A DNA stretch of 64,000 nt from Streptomyces cynarae (GCF_025642135.1 NZ_CP106793.1:1364001-1428000), one strand, 5' to 3'. Counted from the first letter of the stretch, positions 53,057 to 61,943 are shown. Program-made: numbers and translations. Notes: a model not told the origin generated them from the sequence alone.

Positions 53057-53878
53057 GTGCCTGACAGCCGTGTGCCGCGCCGACGGCGCTTCCTCGTCTG
53101 CGAACCCAGACACTTCGCCGTGCAGTACGCGATCAACCCCTGGATGCATCCCGACACCGCGGTCGACGTGGATCTGGCCCATGAGCAGTGGCAGGGGCTG
53201 ATCCGCGCCTACCGCGCCCACGGCCACGCCGTCGACGCCGTGGACCCGGTCCCCGGGCTGCCGGACATGGTGTTCGCCGCGAACTCGGCGGTCGTCGTCG
53301 ACGGCCGGGTCTTCGGCTCCCTCTTCCACGCGCCCGAGCGGCGCCCCGAGTCCCTCCACTACGAGACGTGGTTCAAGGCGGCCGGTTACGACGTCCAACG
53401 CCCCGAGTCCGTCTGCGAGGGCGAGGGCGACCTGGTGTGGACGGGCCGGTACCTGCTGGCCGGCACCGGGTTCCGTACGACCCGGGAGGCGCACCGCGAG
53501 GCACAGGAGTTCTTCGGCCACCCGGTGATCAGCCTTACGTTGGTGAACCCGTACTTCTACCACCTGGACACCGCGCTGTTCGTCCTCGACGACGACAACG
53601 TCGTGTACTACCCGGAGGCGTTCTCGCCGGGCAGTCGGGAGGTGCTGGCGCGGCTGTTCCCTGACGCGGTGCTCGCGACGCACGAGGACGCGATGGCGTT
53701 CGGCCTGAACTCCGTCTCCGACGGACGCCACGTCTTCATCGCGCCGAAGGCCGAGGCGCTGGCCTCACGCCTCGCCGACCAGGGTTACGACCCCGTCCCC
53801 GTCGACCTGTCCGAGTTCCACAAGGCCGGCGGGGGCATCAAGTGCTGCACCCAGGAGATCCGGGAGATCCTTTCATGA
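53057..53878 (+). CDS. Dimethylarginine dimethylaminohydrolase / arginine-hydrolase family
   Basis: 273 residues from GTG 53057, with GGAGG upstream. It belongs to the guanidino-group modifying superfamily: substrate residues in MVFAANSAVVVDG, acidic residues in EGEGDLVWTG near residue 122, catalytic His in YFYHLDTALFVL near 171, and nucleophilic Cys in GGGIKCCTQEI near 265. Family members hydrolyse methylated arginines or arginine. Coupling to ornithine aminotransferase (4-nt ATGA overlap) suggests arginine catabolism, perhaps with ornithine as product, as in cyanobacterial arginine dihydrolases, but the motif set alone fits DDAH. Confidence 0.92.
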   Translation: MPDSRVPRRRRFLVCEPRHFAVQYAINPWMHPDTAVDVDLAHEQWQGLIRAYRAHGHAVDAVDPVPGLPDMVFAANSAVVVDGRVFGSLFHAPERRPESLHYETWFKAAGYDVQRPESVCEGEGDLVWTGRYLLAGTGFRTTREAHREAQEFFGHPVISLTLVNPYFYHLDTALFVLDDDNVVYYPEAFSPGSREVLARLFPDAVLATHEDAMAFGLNSVSDGRHVFIAPKAEALASRLADQGYDPVPVDLSEFHKAGGGIKCCTQEIREILS

Positions 53879-55095
53879 CCGCACCCGCCCGTACGCGTTC
53901 GTCAGCCGAGCTGATCCAGGCCGAGGAGCCCGTCCTCGCGCACAACTACCACCCGCTGCCCGTGGTCGTCTCCCGTGCCGAGGGCACCTGGGTGGAGGAC
54001 GTGGAGGGGCGCCGCTACCTCGACATGCTCGCCGGGTACTCCGCCCTCAACTTCGGTCACCGCAACCCGGTGCTGATCGAGGCGGCGCACCGTCAGCTGG
54101 ACCGGCTCACGCTCACCTCGCGGGCCTTCCACAACGACCAGCTGGCCGAGTTCGCGGAGTCGCTGGCGGAGCTGACGGGCCTGGACATGGTGCTGCCGAT
54201 GAACACGGGCGCGGAGGCGGTGGAGAGTGCGGTGAAGGTGGCCCGGAAATGGGCGTACGAGGTCAAGGGCGTGCCGGCCGGCCGGGCGACGATCGTGGTC
54301 GCGGCCGGGAACTTCCACGGCCGTACGACGACGATCGTCAGCTTCTCCACGGACGAGACGGCGCGGGCGGGATTCGGGCCGTTCACGCCGGGTTTCCGGA
54401 TCGTCCCGTACAACGACCTGGCGGCGCTTCAGGCGGCCGTCGACGAGACGACGGCGGCCGTGCTGATCGAGCCGATCCAGGGCGAGGCGGGTGTCGTCAT
54501 CCCCGACGAGGGCTACCTCACCGGGGTCCGTGAGCTGACCCGCCGTGCGGGGTGCCTGTTCATCGCGGACGAGATCCAGTCGGGTCTCGGGCGTACCGGT
54601 CGCACGCTGGCCGTGGAGCATGAGGGCGTCCTGCCGGACGTGCTGCTGCTCGGCAAGGCGCTCGGCGGCGGGATCGTGCCGGTGTCGGCGGTGGTGGCGC
54701 GCCGGGAGGTGCTCGGGGTGCTGCGGCCCGGTGAGCACGGATCGACGTTCGGCGGGAACCCGCTGGCCGCGGCGGTCGGTTCGGCGGTCGTCGGCCTGCT
54801 GAAGACGGGTGACTTCCAGCTGCGGGCCGCCGAGTTGGGTGTGGTGCTGCGGGACGGCCTCACCGCGCTCGTCGGCAAGGGCGTCGTGGGCTTCCGCTCG
54901 CGCGGGCTGTGGGCGGGCGTGGACGTCGACCCGGTGATCGGCACGGGACGCGAGATCAGCGAACGCCTGATGGCGGAGGGGATCCTGGTCAAGGACACCC
55001 ACGGCTCGACGATCCGCCTGGCGCCGCCGCTGACGATCACGGAGGAGGAGCTGCGCTCGGCGCTCGGGGCGCTGGAGAAGGTGCTGGCGGCTTGA
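53875..55095 (+). CDS. rocD: Ornithine aminotransferase
   Basis: 406 residues. Class III PLP aminotransferase with LPMNTGAEAVESAVKVARKW near residue 105, IADEIQSGLGRTGR near 230 (PLP aspartate), and the Schiff-base lysine in LLLGKALGGGIVP near 261. It transfers the delta-amino group of ornithine to 2-oxoglutarate, giving glutamate semialdehyde (pyrroline-5-carboxylate). Overlaps the upstream dimethylargininase/arginine hydrolase gene by 4 nt, and the operon is preceded by an Lrp regulator, a coherent arginine-to-glutamate pathway. Confidence 0.95.
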   Translation: MTAPARTRSSAELIQAEEPVLAHNYHPLPVVVSRAEGTWVEDVEGRRYLDMLAGYSALNFGHRNPVLIEAAHRQLDRLTLTSRAFHNDQLAEFAESLAELTGLDMVLPMNTGAEAVESAVKVARKWAYEVKGVPAGRATIVVAAGNFHGRTTTIVSFSTDETARAGFGPFTPGFRIVPYNDLAALQAAVDETTAAVLIEPIQGEAGVVIPDEGYLTGVRELTRRAGCLFIADEIQSGLGRTGRTLAVEHEGVLPDVLLLGKALGGGIVPVSAVVARREVLGVLRPGEHGSTFGGNPLAAAVGSAVVGLLKTGDFQLRAAELGVVLRDGLTALVGKGVVGFRSRGLWAGVDVDPVIGTGREISERLMAEGILVKDTHGSTIRLAPPLTITEEELRSALGALEKVLAA

Positions 55096-55141
55096 GCACC
55101 GTGCCGCACTGGGGTTGATTCGCCCCCGCCGCCGCTATCCT

Positions 55142-55315
55142 TCCCGTCCCCAGGGGCTCCGCCCCTTCGACCCCGCCGGGGGCTCCGCCCGCGGACCCCC
55201 GCTCCTCAAACGCCGGAGGGGCTGAATTCCAGCCCGTCCGGCTTTTCAGGACGAGGCCGCAAGGCCGACAGCGGGGGTCCGGGGGCGCAGCCTCCGGGGA
55301 CGGGAAGGGTACGGG
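55142..55315. repeat. Streptomyces dispersed intergenic repeat, hairpin-rich, between convergent genes
   Basis: A dense block of inverted repeats: GGGGCTCCGCCCC near the start, CGGACCCCCGCT near 55193 pairing with AGCGGGGGTCCG near 55272, and CGGAGGGGCTG followed by a partly complementary CAGCCCGTCCGG. This family of sequence, usually between convergent genes, is common in streptomycete genomes. It probably terminates rocD and the 55.3-58.9 kb operon. Confidence 0.65.
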
Positions 55316-55327
55316 CGGCCGTGCCGG

Positions 55328-55804
55328 TCAGGGCCAGAGGCCCGTCACCTCCAGCGCCTCCGCCGGCGTCCGCGCGTACCGTATGCCCCGCACCTCCCGC
55401 CCGTCGGCGTCCACGAGGCGCCAACCGTCACCCAGCTGGACCACGGGCACGCCGCCGCGGCGCATCGCCAGGGCCAGTTCCGAGAGCGTGCCCCAGGAGC
55501 CGCCGATCACGATGACGGCGTCCCCGCTGTGCACGATGACGCTGTTGCGTGCCTGCCCGAGGCCGGTGGCGATCGCGACGCTCAGATCCGGGCCGGCGCC
55601 GCTACGGTCGGCCCCGGGCAGCACCCCGACGACGACGCCGTCGCGCGACCGGGCGCCCGCCGCGACCGCGGCCATCACCCCACCGTGCCCGCCGCAGATC
55701 ACCACGGCCCCGCGCTCCGCCAGCAGTCGGCCCACCTCGTACGCGAGGGCCCGCTCGCTCTCCCCGCACTGCGCGGGCCCGCACACCGCCACCTGGACCG
55801 CCAT
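55328..55804 (-). CDS. TIGR00725/LOG-like Rossmann-fold protein
   Basis: 158 residues from ATG 55804. Rossmann-like motifs of the lysine-decarboxylase-like/LOG superfamily: VAVCGPAQCGE at the N-terminus, VVICGGHGGVMAAVAAGA near residue 35, and VIVIGGSWGTLSELALAM near 97. TIGR00725 members are short (about 160) and of unconfirmed function; some relatives are nucleotide phosphoribohydrolases, others bind nucleotides. It starts 8 nt after the stop of the large FAD/Fe-S oxidoreductase gene and is probably co-transcribed with it. Confidence 0.85.
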   Translation of the reverse strand: MAVQVAVCGPAQCGESERALAYEVGRLLAERGAVVICGGHGGVMAAVAAGARSRDGVVVGVLPGADRSGAGPDLSVAIATGLGQARNSVIVHSGDAVIVIGGSWGTLSELALAMRRGGVPVVQLGDGWRLVDADGREVRGIRYARTPAEALEVTGLWP

Positions 55805-55812
55805 GGCCGCGG

Positions 55813-58800
55813 TCAGGTGCGCCGCATCAGCCGGCGGGCGAGGGCCGCCGCGGGGGCCGCCGCCAGGGCGCCGGCGACGGCCGTGGTCGCCCAGGCGCCG
55901 ACGCGTGAGGGCGGCGCGGGGCGCTGCGCCAGACGCTCGGGCAGCTCCGCGGGCAGGGGTCCGTCCAGGCCCAGCGCCAGCGCCTCGGCCAGGTGCAGGG
56001 CCCGGCGGCCCGTGCCGCCCTGCTCGATCTGGGTGCGGCAGCTGAAGCCGTCCGCGAGGACCAGAGCGGACGGGGCCGCCCCGCGCACGGAGGGCAGGAC
56101 GCCCTGTTCCGCGACGGTCATGGAGACCTCGTGGTGGCCCCGCTCGAACCCGAAGTTGCCGGCGAGCCCGCAGCAGCCCTCGTCGAGGACCTCGGCGTCG
56201 ACGTGGGCGCGCCGCATCAGCTCCTGGTCGGCGTCGAACTTCATGATCGCGTGCTGGTGGCAGTGGGTCTGCACGGTCGCCTGCCGGGCCAGGGTGGGCG
56301 GCCGCCAGTCGTCCGGGGCGTGGTGGACGAGGTGCTCGGCGAAGGTGCGGAACTGTCCGGCCAGGCGCTGCACGTCCTGGTCGGCGGGCATGAGTTCGGG
56401 CGCGTCGGCCCGGAACACGGCGGTGCAGGACGGTTCGAGGCCGATGACGGGGGTGCCGGCCTCGATCCACGGGCGCAGGACGTCGAGCGAGTGCCGCAGG
56501 ACCTTCTTCGCCACCGCGAGCTGACCGGTGGAGATCCAGGTCAGTCCGCAGCAGACGGGCCTGGTGGGTACGGCGACCCGGAAGCCGGCGTCCTCGAGGA
56601 CCCGCACCGCGGACTTCGCGATCGAGGGGTGGAAGTAGGTGCTGAAGGTGTCGGGCCACAGCACCACCGCCCGCTCGTCGCCGGGCTCCGGTTCCTCGCT
56701 GCCGCGCGCCCGCCACCACTGCAGGAAGGACTCCTCCGCGAACACGGGGGCCTGGCGCGCGCCGTCGATGCCGGCCAGTCGTTTGCCGGCGGCGGCCAGT
56801 CCGGGCGCGTGCAGCAGGCTGTTGACGACCGGCGGGGCGAGGCGGGAGAGCCGGGCCCACACCGGCAGCCAGCCCATGGAGTAGTGGGCGGCCGGGCGCG
56901 GCCTGCCCGCGTAGTGGTGGGCGAGGAACTCGGCCTTGTAGGTGGCCATGTCGACGCCGGTGGGGCAGTCGGACTTGCAGCCCTTGCACGCCAGGCACAG
57001 GTCCAGGGCGTCGCGGACCTCGGTGGAGCGCCAGCCGTCGGTCACGGCGGAGTCCGCGTGGCCGTCGAGCATCTCGAACAGCAGCCGCGCCCGGCCTCGC
57101 GTGGAGTGCTCCTCCTCCTGGGTGGCCCGGTAGGACGGGCACATCACCCCGCCGTGGTGGCTGCGGCAGTTGCCGATGCCGACGCAGCGCAGCACGGCGC
57201 GGGTGAAGGAGTGTTCGTCCTCCGGGTAGCCGAAGTGGGTGTCCAGGGTGGCGGGCCGCCAGGCGGAGCCGAGCCGCAGCCGGCTGTCGACGGGGTTGGG
57301 GTCGACGACCTTGCCGGGGTTCATCCGGTTGTGGGGGTCGAAGAGCGCCTTGAGTTCCCCGAACGCGGCCACGAGCCGCTCGCCGAACATGCGGGTGAGC
57401 AGCTCGCCACGGGACTGGCCGTCCCCGTGCTCGCCCGACAGGGAGCCGCCGTAGGAGGCCACGAGGTCGGCGGCGCGCTCCAGGAAGCGGCGGAAGTCGG
57501 CCACGCCCTCGGCGGTCTTCAGCCCGAACGGGATGCGGGTGTGCACACAGCCCTGCCCGAAGTGCCCGTACAGCGAGGGGTGGTCGTAGTCGAACTCCTC
57601 GAACAGCCCCTTGAGGTCGCGCAGGTAGTCGCCGAGGCGGTCGGGCGGGACGGCGGAGTCCTCCCAGCCCTCCCAGGTCTCGCGGTCGTCCGGGGGCCGC
57701 GCGGTGACCCCGAGTCCGGCCTCCCGGGCCTTGAGCATCCGCTGCTCGCGCTCGGGGTCGTCGGAGAACGCGACGGTGGACTCCTTCTCGCTCCGGCCGA
57801 CCGCACGCAGCAGCGCGTGCGCCTTCTCGTCGACCTCCTCCTGGCTGTCGCCGCTGAACTGCAGCAGCAGCCAGCTGTCGCCCTCCGGGAGGGAGTTGAG
57901 GGACTCCAGGTAGGCGTGCTCCTCGCGCATCAGCTGTGCCATCCGCCCGTCCAGGGCCTCGAGCTGGCTGGGTGAGCAGTGCTCGAGGAGGTGGGGTACG
58001 TCGTCGGCGGCGGCGCAGATGTCCTCGTACCCGAGGACGAGCAGCGACTGGTAGCGGGGCACGGGGACCAGGTCGAGTTCGGCGCGCAGTACGGTCACCA
58101 GGGTTCCCTCGCTGCCGACCAGGGCCTTGGCGACGTCGAAGCCGTTCTCCGGGAGTAGGGAGTCCAGGTTGTATCCGGAGACACGGCGCGGGATCTTGGG
58201 GTAGCCCTGGCGGATGTCCGCGAGGTATTCGGTGACGATGCGGTCGAGGCCGTCGTAGATCTCGGCTCGGCGTCCGCCCTCGGCGGCGATCTGCGCCCGC
58301 TCGGCCTTGGAGGTCGGCCCCACCCACATGCGGGTTCCGTCGTACGTGAGGACTTCCAGGCGGCGCACGTTGTCCACGGTCTTGCCGTACGCCTGCGCCG
58401 ACGCCCCGCACGAGTTGTTGCCGATCATGCCGCCGAGCGCGCAGTGGCTGTGCGTGGACGGTTTGGGCCCGAACTGGAGGCGGTGGTCGGCGAGTTTGCG
58501 GTTGAGCTCGTCAAGGACCAGTCCGGGCTCCACGACGCAGGTGCGGGCGTCGGGGTCGACCGACACCAGGGCGTCGCAGTACTTGGTCCAGTCGATGACG
58601 ACGGCCGTGTTGGTCGTCTGGCCGGCCAGGCTGGTGCCGCCGCCCCGGGACAGGACGGGCGCGCCGAACCGCGCGCACACCTCGACCGCCCGGGCGCCCG
58701 CCTCCACGCCGCGCGGGACGACGACGCCGATGGGGACCTGGCGGTAGTTGGAGCCGTCGGTCGAGTACGCGCCCCTGGTGCCCGCGTCGAACCGGATCTC

Positions 58801-58905
58801 CCCGTCCACGGCGCTGTGCAGCGCCGCCTCCAGCCCGGCCACGTCGAGCGCCGTTCCCGCCCGGCCGAGGGCCGGGATCGTGTCGTTGCGGGATGTCAGG
58901 GCCAT
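55813..58905 (-). CDS. FAD/Fe-S oxidoreductase (D-lactate dehydrogenase, YdiJ-like fusion)
   Basis: 1030 residues from ATG 58905. Residues about 40-260 form an FAD-binding type 4 domain (PVLSRGGGTSLAGQTTN, GGMIGNNSCG); about 290-560 is the FAD-oxidase C-terminal domain (YGGSLSGEHGDGQSRGELL). Iron-sulphur motifs follow near residues 575 and 650 (GNCRSHHGGVMCP, CLACKGCKSDCPTG), and then two CCG domains (RPVCCGLTW, DEGCCGLAGNFG). The fusion of all these modules in one chain corresponds to quinone-linked D-lactate or 2-hydroxyacid dehydrogenases. Substrate not established. Operon with the TIGR00725 gene. Confidence 0.92.
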   Translation of the reverse strand: MALTSRNDTIPALGRAGTALDVAGLEAALHSAVDGEIRFDAGTRGAYSTDGSNYRQVPIGVVVPRGVEAGARAVEVCARFGAPVLSRGGGTSLAGQTTNTAVVIDWTKYCDALVSVDPDARTCVVEPGLVLDELNRKLADHRLQFGPKPSTHSHCALGGMIGNNSCGASAQAYGKTVDNVRRLEVLTYDGTRMWVGPTSKAERAQIAAEGGRRAEIYDGLDRIVTEYLADIRQGYPKIPRRVSGYNLDSLLPENGFDVAKALVGSEGTLVTVLRAELDLVPVPRYQSLLVLGYEDICAAADDVPHLLEHCSPSQLEALDGRMAQLMREEHAYLESLNSLPEGDSWLLLQFSGDSQEEVDEKAHALLRAVGRSEKESTVAFSDDPEREQRMLKAREAGLGVTARPPDDRETWEGWEDSAVPPDRLGDYLRDLKGLFEEFDYDHPSLYGHFGQGCVHTRIPFGLKTAEGVADFRRFLERAADLVASYGGSLSGEHGDGQSRGELLTRMFGERLVAAFGELKALFDPHNRMNPGKVVDPNPVDSRLRLGSAWRPATLDTHFGYPEDEHSFTRAVLRCVGIGNCRSHHGGVMCPSYRATQEEEHSTRGRARLLFEMLDGHADSAVTDGWRSTEVRDALDLCLACKGCKSDCPTGVDMATYKAEFLAHHYAGRPRPAAHYSMGWLPVWARLSRLAPPVVNSLLHAPGLAAAGKRLAGIDGARQAPVFAEESFLQWWRARGSEEPEPGDERAVVLWPDTFSTYFHPSIAKSAVRVLEDAGFRVAVPTRPVCCGLTWISTGQLAVAKKVLRHSLDVLRPWIEAGTPVIGLEPSCTAVFRADAPELMPADQDVQRLAGQFRTFAEHLVHHAPDDWRPPTLARQATVQTHCHQHAIMKFDADQELMRRAHVDAEVLDEGCCGLAGNFGFERGHHEVSMTVAEQGVLPSVRGAAPSALVLADGFSCRTQIEQGGTGRRALHLAEALALGLDGPLPAELPERLAQRPAPPSRVGAWATTAVAGALAAAPAAALARRLMRRT

Positions 58906-59019
58906 GGATCGAGACCGCCTTTCCTGCACCGTTGGACTATGCAAGGGAGTTTCGCGATCCGTGCCGCCCAAACGAGCGCACATGGGCGATCTGTGAGCCC
59001 TGGTGGCCCACCGGGGGTG

Positions 59020-60051
59020 TCAGCCGACCTTGCGGCCCTGCATCGGTGCCGTCGGAGCGCCGGCGCCCTCGTGCAGCCCGTGCAGGAACTCCTCCAGCAC
59101 CTCGGTCGCCGTCCGCCGCGGCTGCCAGCCGAGAACGGTGCGCGCGCGGCTGCAGTCCATGAGCGGCAGCCTCAGGACGGCGTCGAACAGGTGGGGCGAG
59201 GCGGGCAGCAGCCGCAGCCCCCAGGCCGCGGCGATCGCGGACCGTGCGGCCGTGCGCGGCAGCCGGACGGGGCGGGATCCGAGCAGCTCGCCCAGGATCT
59301 CCGCGTCGAGGGGCGGATCCGCGGCCAGGTTGAAGGCGCCCCGGACCTGGGTGTGGACGGCGAGCTGGTAGGCGCGGGCCGCGTCGTCGGTGTGCAGGGC
59401 CTGCACGCGGAGGCCCTGGATGTCCGGCAGGAAGGGCAGCAGTTCCGGGCGGGCCAGCGGTCCGGGCAGGAACTTCCCGCCGAAGATGCGGCGCTGTTCG
59501 CTCGCCGATTCGCGTTTGAACAGGAACGCGGGCCGCATCCGTACGACGCGGATCCCGGGGTGCCGGAACTCGAAGGTGTCGAGATACCTCTCCAGATAGG
59601 CCTTCTCCCGGGTGTAGGCGGCGTCGGGCCAGCCGTGCGTGGGCCACGACTCGTCCACGGAGCGGTTCTTGGGCCCCGGAGAGTAGGCCCCCACGGAGGA
59701 GGCGTGCACCAGTGTGGGCACCGTGGCGGTAGCGGCGACGGCCTCGAAGACCCGGATGCTGCCGAGCACGTTGGTCCGCCAGGTCGCGACCGGATCGTGC
59801 GTGGGCTGGAACGCCCACGCCAGGTGCACCACCGCGTCGGCGCCCCGGAACTCCCGTACGAGGTCGACGTCCTTCGCCGCGAGGTCGACCTTCGACCACT
59901 CCACGCGGTCCGGGCCGAGGTCGGGGATGCGGCGCGCCATGCCCCGTACGCTCGCGACGGCCGGATCCTCGGCGAGCAGCCGCACGAGGCTGGTGCCCAC
60001 ATTGCCGGTGGCACCCGTGACCACGATCTTCCTACCTGCTTCGGTGCTCAC
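59020..60051 (-). CDS. NAD-dependent epimerase/dehydratase (extended SDR)
   Basis: 343 residues from GTG 60051, with GAGGAGCC upstream. NAD-binding GATGNVGTSLVRLLAED near residue 13, catalytic serine in VHASSVGAY near 117, and the YxxxK pair in YTREKAYLERYL near 146. The C-terminal part varies between families, so the sugar or other substrate cannot be assigned. Monocistronic, next to a small winged-helix regulator gene. Confidence 0.88.
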   Translation of the reverse strand: MSTEAGRKIVVTGATGNVGTSLVRLLAEDPAVASVRGMARRIPDLGPDRVEWSKVDLAAKDVDLVREFRGADAVVHLAWAFQPTHDPVATWRTNVLGSIRVFEAVAATATVPTLVHASSVGAYSPGPKNRSVDESWPTHGWPDAAYTREKAYLERYLDTFEFRHPGIRVVRMRPAFLFKRESASEQRRIFGGKFLPGPLARPELLPFLPDIQGLRVQALHTDDAARAYQLAVHTQVRGAFNLAADPPLDAEILGELLGSRPVRLPRTAARSAIAAAWGLRLLPASPHLFDAVLRLPLMDCSRARTVLGWQPRRTATEVLEEFLHGLHEGAGAPTAPMQGRKVG

Positions 60052-60109
60052 GTCGGGCTCCTCTCGGTGACCGGTGACCGGTACCTGCGAGTACCCACGG
60101 TGAGGGGCG

Positions 60110-60439
60110 TTACTGCTGCTGGCGCTGCCTGCCGTGTTCGGCGTCCTGCCGGACGAGGAGGGCGAGCAGCTCGGCGACGGTCAGGCTGGCCTCCGCGGGG
60201 TGGCGCAGCGGCGTGCCCGGCTGGATGCGGTACGTGTTGCTGCGCCCCTCACGGGTGTGCGTGAGATAGCCGTCCTGCTCGAGATCGGCGATGATCTTCT
60301 GAACGGCGCGCTCCGTCAGTCGGCAGTGGGCCGCGATGTCACGGATGCGGACACTCTGGTCGTCGGCGATGGCCGCCAGCACGCGCGCGTGGTTGGTCAG
60401 GAACGTCCATCCAGTATGCGGCTCCCGCGGTCCACCCAT
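60110..60439 (-). CDS. Small winged-helix transcriptional regulator
   Basis: 109 residues from ATG 60439; the ribosome-binding site is weak. MarR/ArsR-like winged helix: HARVLAAIADDQSVRIRDIA, HCRLTERAVQKIIADLEQDG (recognition helix) and a wing with YLTHTREGRSNTYRI. A predicted helical, glutamine/arginine-rich tail follows. Divergent from the STAS-ANTAR gene; the AT-rich palindromic region between them (60461-60507) may bind it. The ligand is unknown. Confidence 0.85.
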   Translation of the reverse strand: MGGPREPHTGWTFLTNHARVLAAIADDQSVRIRDIAAHCRLTERAVQKIIADLEQDGYLTHTREGRSNTYRIQPGTPLRHPAEASLTVAELLALLVRQDAEHGRQRQQQ

Positions 60440-60460
60440 GCATAGAGAGTAGGCCCCGCG

Positions 60461-60507
60461 ATTCACGAATACAAAAAGGTGAATTCGAATTCGTGTATCT
60501 CTTGACA
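60461..60507. promoter_or_regulatory. AT-rich divergent promoter region with inverted repeats
   Basis: CACGAAT (60464-60470) and ATTCGTG (60489-60495) flank 18 nt, overlapping the perfect palindrome GAATTCGAATTC (60481-60492); TTGACA, a consensus -35, starts at 60502. This AT-rich stretch stands out in the surrounding GC-rich DNA and probably controls both divergent genes; the winged-helix protein is the natural binder. Confidence 0.6.
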
Positions 60508-60535
60508 CATGACCTGGGGCGGGCAGAGCCTGGCT

Positions 60536-60570
60536 AGGGGGTGCCCGGCAGTTCGCGCCGGGCACCCCCT
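60536..60570 (+). promoter_or_regulatory. Large hairpin in the leader of the STAS-ANTAR gene
   Basis: A perfect 14-bp stem AGGGGGTGCCCGGC (60536-60549) / its complement (60557-60570) with loop AGTTCGC, 41 nt upstream of the STAS-ANTAR start codon and downstream of the probable promoter. It may be a leader terminator or attenuator; ANTAR domains bind hairpin RNA to antiterminate. Confidence 0.65.
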
Positions 60571-60610
60571 GGGTCGGGGGACGCGGTTTGGGCGAGCTCG
60601 GGAGGCTGCC

Positions 60611-61444
60611 ATGGACGAGTGCGTACTTCCCGAGCCCGCCAGCCCGGACGGCGGCGTCCGGGTGACCTGGGCACACCCGCCGCAGCACCTCCTGCCTCCC
60701 TGCCTGCGGGTCGAGACCCAGCAGGACGGGGACCGGGTGGCCGTGGTGGTGTCCGGTGAGCTGGACATCGACACCGAGCAGGCTCTGCAGGACGCCCTGC
60801 GGGAGGCCGTGCGGCGCTCGGTGAGAGGTGTCGACGTGGATCTCGGTGGTGTGGACTTCTGCGACTGCTCCGGCCTCAACGTGCTGCTGAGCGCCCGCCG
60901 CCAGGCCCTGGCGGACGCCAAGACGCTCACGCTCGGCCCGACCGGCCCCTCCGTGGACAGGCTCCTGTCGCTGACCGGCACCCGGGCCCTGTTCGACAGC
61001 TCCTCCACCGCCGGTACGGCCGCGGGAGACGGCCAGGGCGGGCGGATCCCGCAGCTGCACGGTCCTCCGCGGCGGGAGGAGCGACCCGAGGACACCGACC
61101 GGAACCCGCACATCGCCCCGGACCTGGCCCCCGACCGGGACCTGGACCCGGCGAGCGAGCGGGACCTGCACATCGAGCTGGTGCAGCTCAGGCGGGCCAT
61201 GCAGACGCGGCCGGTGATCGACCTGGCCCGGGGGGTGCTGATGGCGTCCTTCGCGCTGACCCCGCAGGACGCCTGGGACGTCCTGGTCACCGTCTCCCAG
61301 AAGACCAACACGAAGCTGCACAACGTCGCCGAGGACCTGGTGGCGGCCGTCAACGGCGACGCCCCGCCCGGCCCCCTGCGCGAGATGCTGGCGGCCGCGG
61401 TCGCCGCGGTCAAGGAGCCCTCGGGCGCGCGTCCCGCGGACTGA
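60611..61444 (+). CDS. STAS domain fused to ANTAR RNA-binding domain
   Basis: 277 residues from ATG 60611, with GGGAGGC upstream. A STAS domain (about 33-130: VVVSGELDIDTEQALQDALR, DVDLGGVDFCDCSGLNVLL) carries the phosphorylatable serine in DCSG. An acidic, disordered linker (about 140-185) leads to a C-terminal ANTAR domain (about 190-250: LRRAMQTRPVIDLARGVLMA, AWDVLVTVSQKTNTKLHNVAE). STAS proteins act as anti-anti-sigma switches and ANTAR domains bind RNA hairpins to prevent termination; the fusion couples the two. A 14-bp hairpin in its own leader suggests autoregulation. Confidence 0.92.
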   Translation: MDECVLPEPASPDGGVRVTWAHPPQHLLPPCLRVETQQDGDRVAVVVSGELDIDTEQALQDALREAVRRSVRGVDVDLGGVDFCDCSGLNVLLSARRQALADAKTLTLGPTGPSVDRLLSLTGTRALFDSSSTAGTAAGDGQGGRIPQLHGPPRREERPEDTDRNPHIAPDLAPDRDLDPASERDLHIELVQLRRAMQTRPVIDLARGVLMASFALTPQDAWDVLVTVSQKTNTKLHNVAEDLVAAVNGDAPPGPLREMLAAAVAAVKEPSGARPAD

Positions 61445-61574
61445 GCTCCACCGCGCGGTGGGGTGCAGTTCGAGGTGTTGCGGTTCACCCGCCCGGGTGC
61501 ACGCCCCGGGGTGCCACCACCCGTCGGCGGTACGCGCACCGCCTCCGGAACAGCAGCAGGGTAAGCCTTCCACC

Positions 61575-61943
61575 ATGACCTTCAAGAGTCCCGCCCACCG
61601 CGGCGGCCCCAAGCGCGGGATGTTCGAGGAACTGGCGGAGAGAGCCTCCAACTTGACGAGCTCCCCGCTCTTCTTCCTGATCTGCCTGGCCTTCGTCGGC
61701 TTCTTCGTCGCCGCGCACGCCGCACACCTGCCCCTGGAGCTGCTCCTGCTCGCCGGGGAGTCGATGACCGCGGTCACCCTTCTGCTCCTCGCCCTGCTCA
61801 AGAACTCGGAGATGCGGGCGGAGCACGCCATCCAGCGCAAGCTCGACGCCATCGCACGCGCCCTGCTGGACATGAACGAGGACAGGGACAGCCGTGCCCT
61901 GAGGGAGCTCAAGGAGTCGATCCGCATGGAGGAAGAGACATAA
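61575..61943 (+). CDS. Low-affinity iron permease-family membrane protein
   Basis: 122 residues from ATG 61575. Two transmembrane helices (PLFFLICLAFVGFFVAAHAAH and LELLLLAGESMTAVTLLLLAL) are followed by a charged C-terminal helix with MRAEHAIQRKLDAIARALLD, the pattern of bacterial proteins in the low-affinity iron permease (Fet4-related) family. Transport function is unproven for these short versions. It sits between the STAS-ANTAR gene and a small acidic protein gene, possibly co-transcribed with the latter (35-nt gap). Confidence 0.82.
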   Translation: MTFKSPAHRGGPKRGMFEELAERASNLTSSPLFFLICLAFVGFFVAAHAAHLPLELLLLAGESMTAVTLLLLALLKNSEMRAEHAIQRKLDAIARALLDMNEDRDSRALRELKESIRMEEET

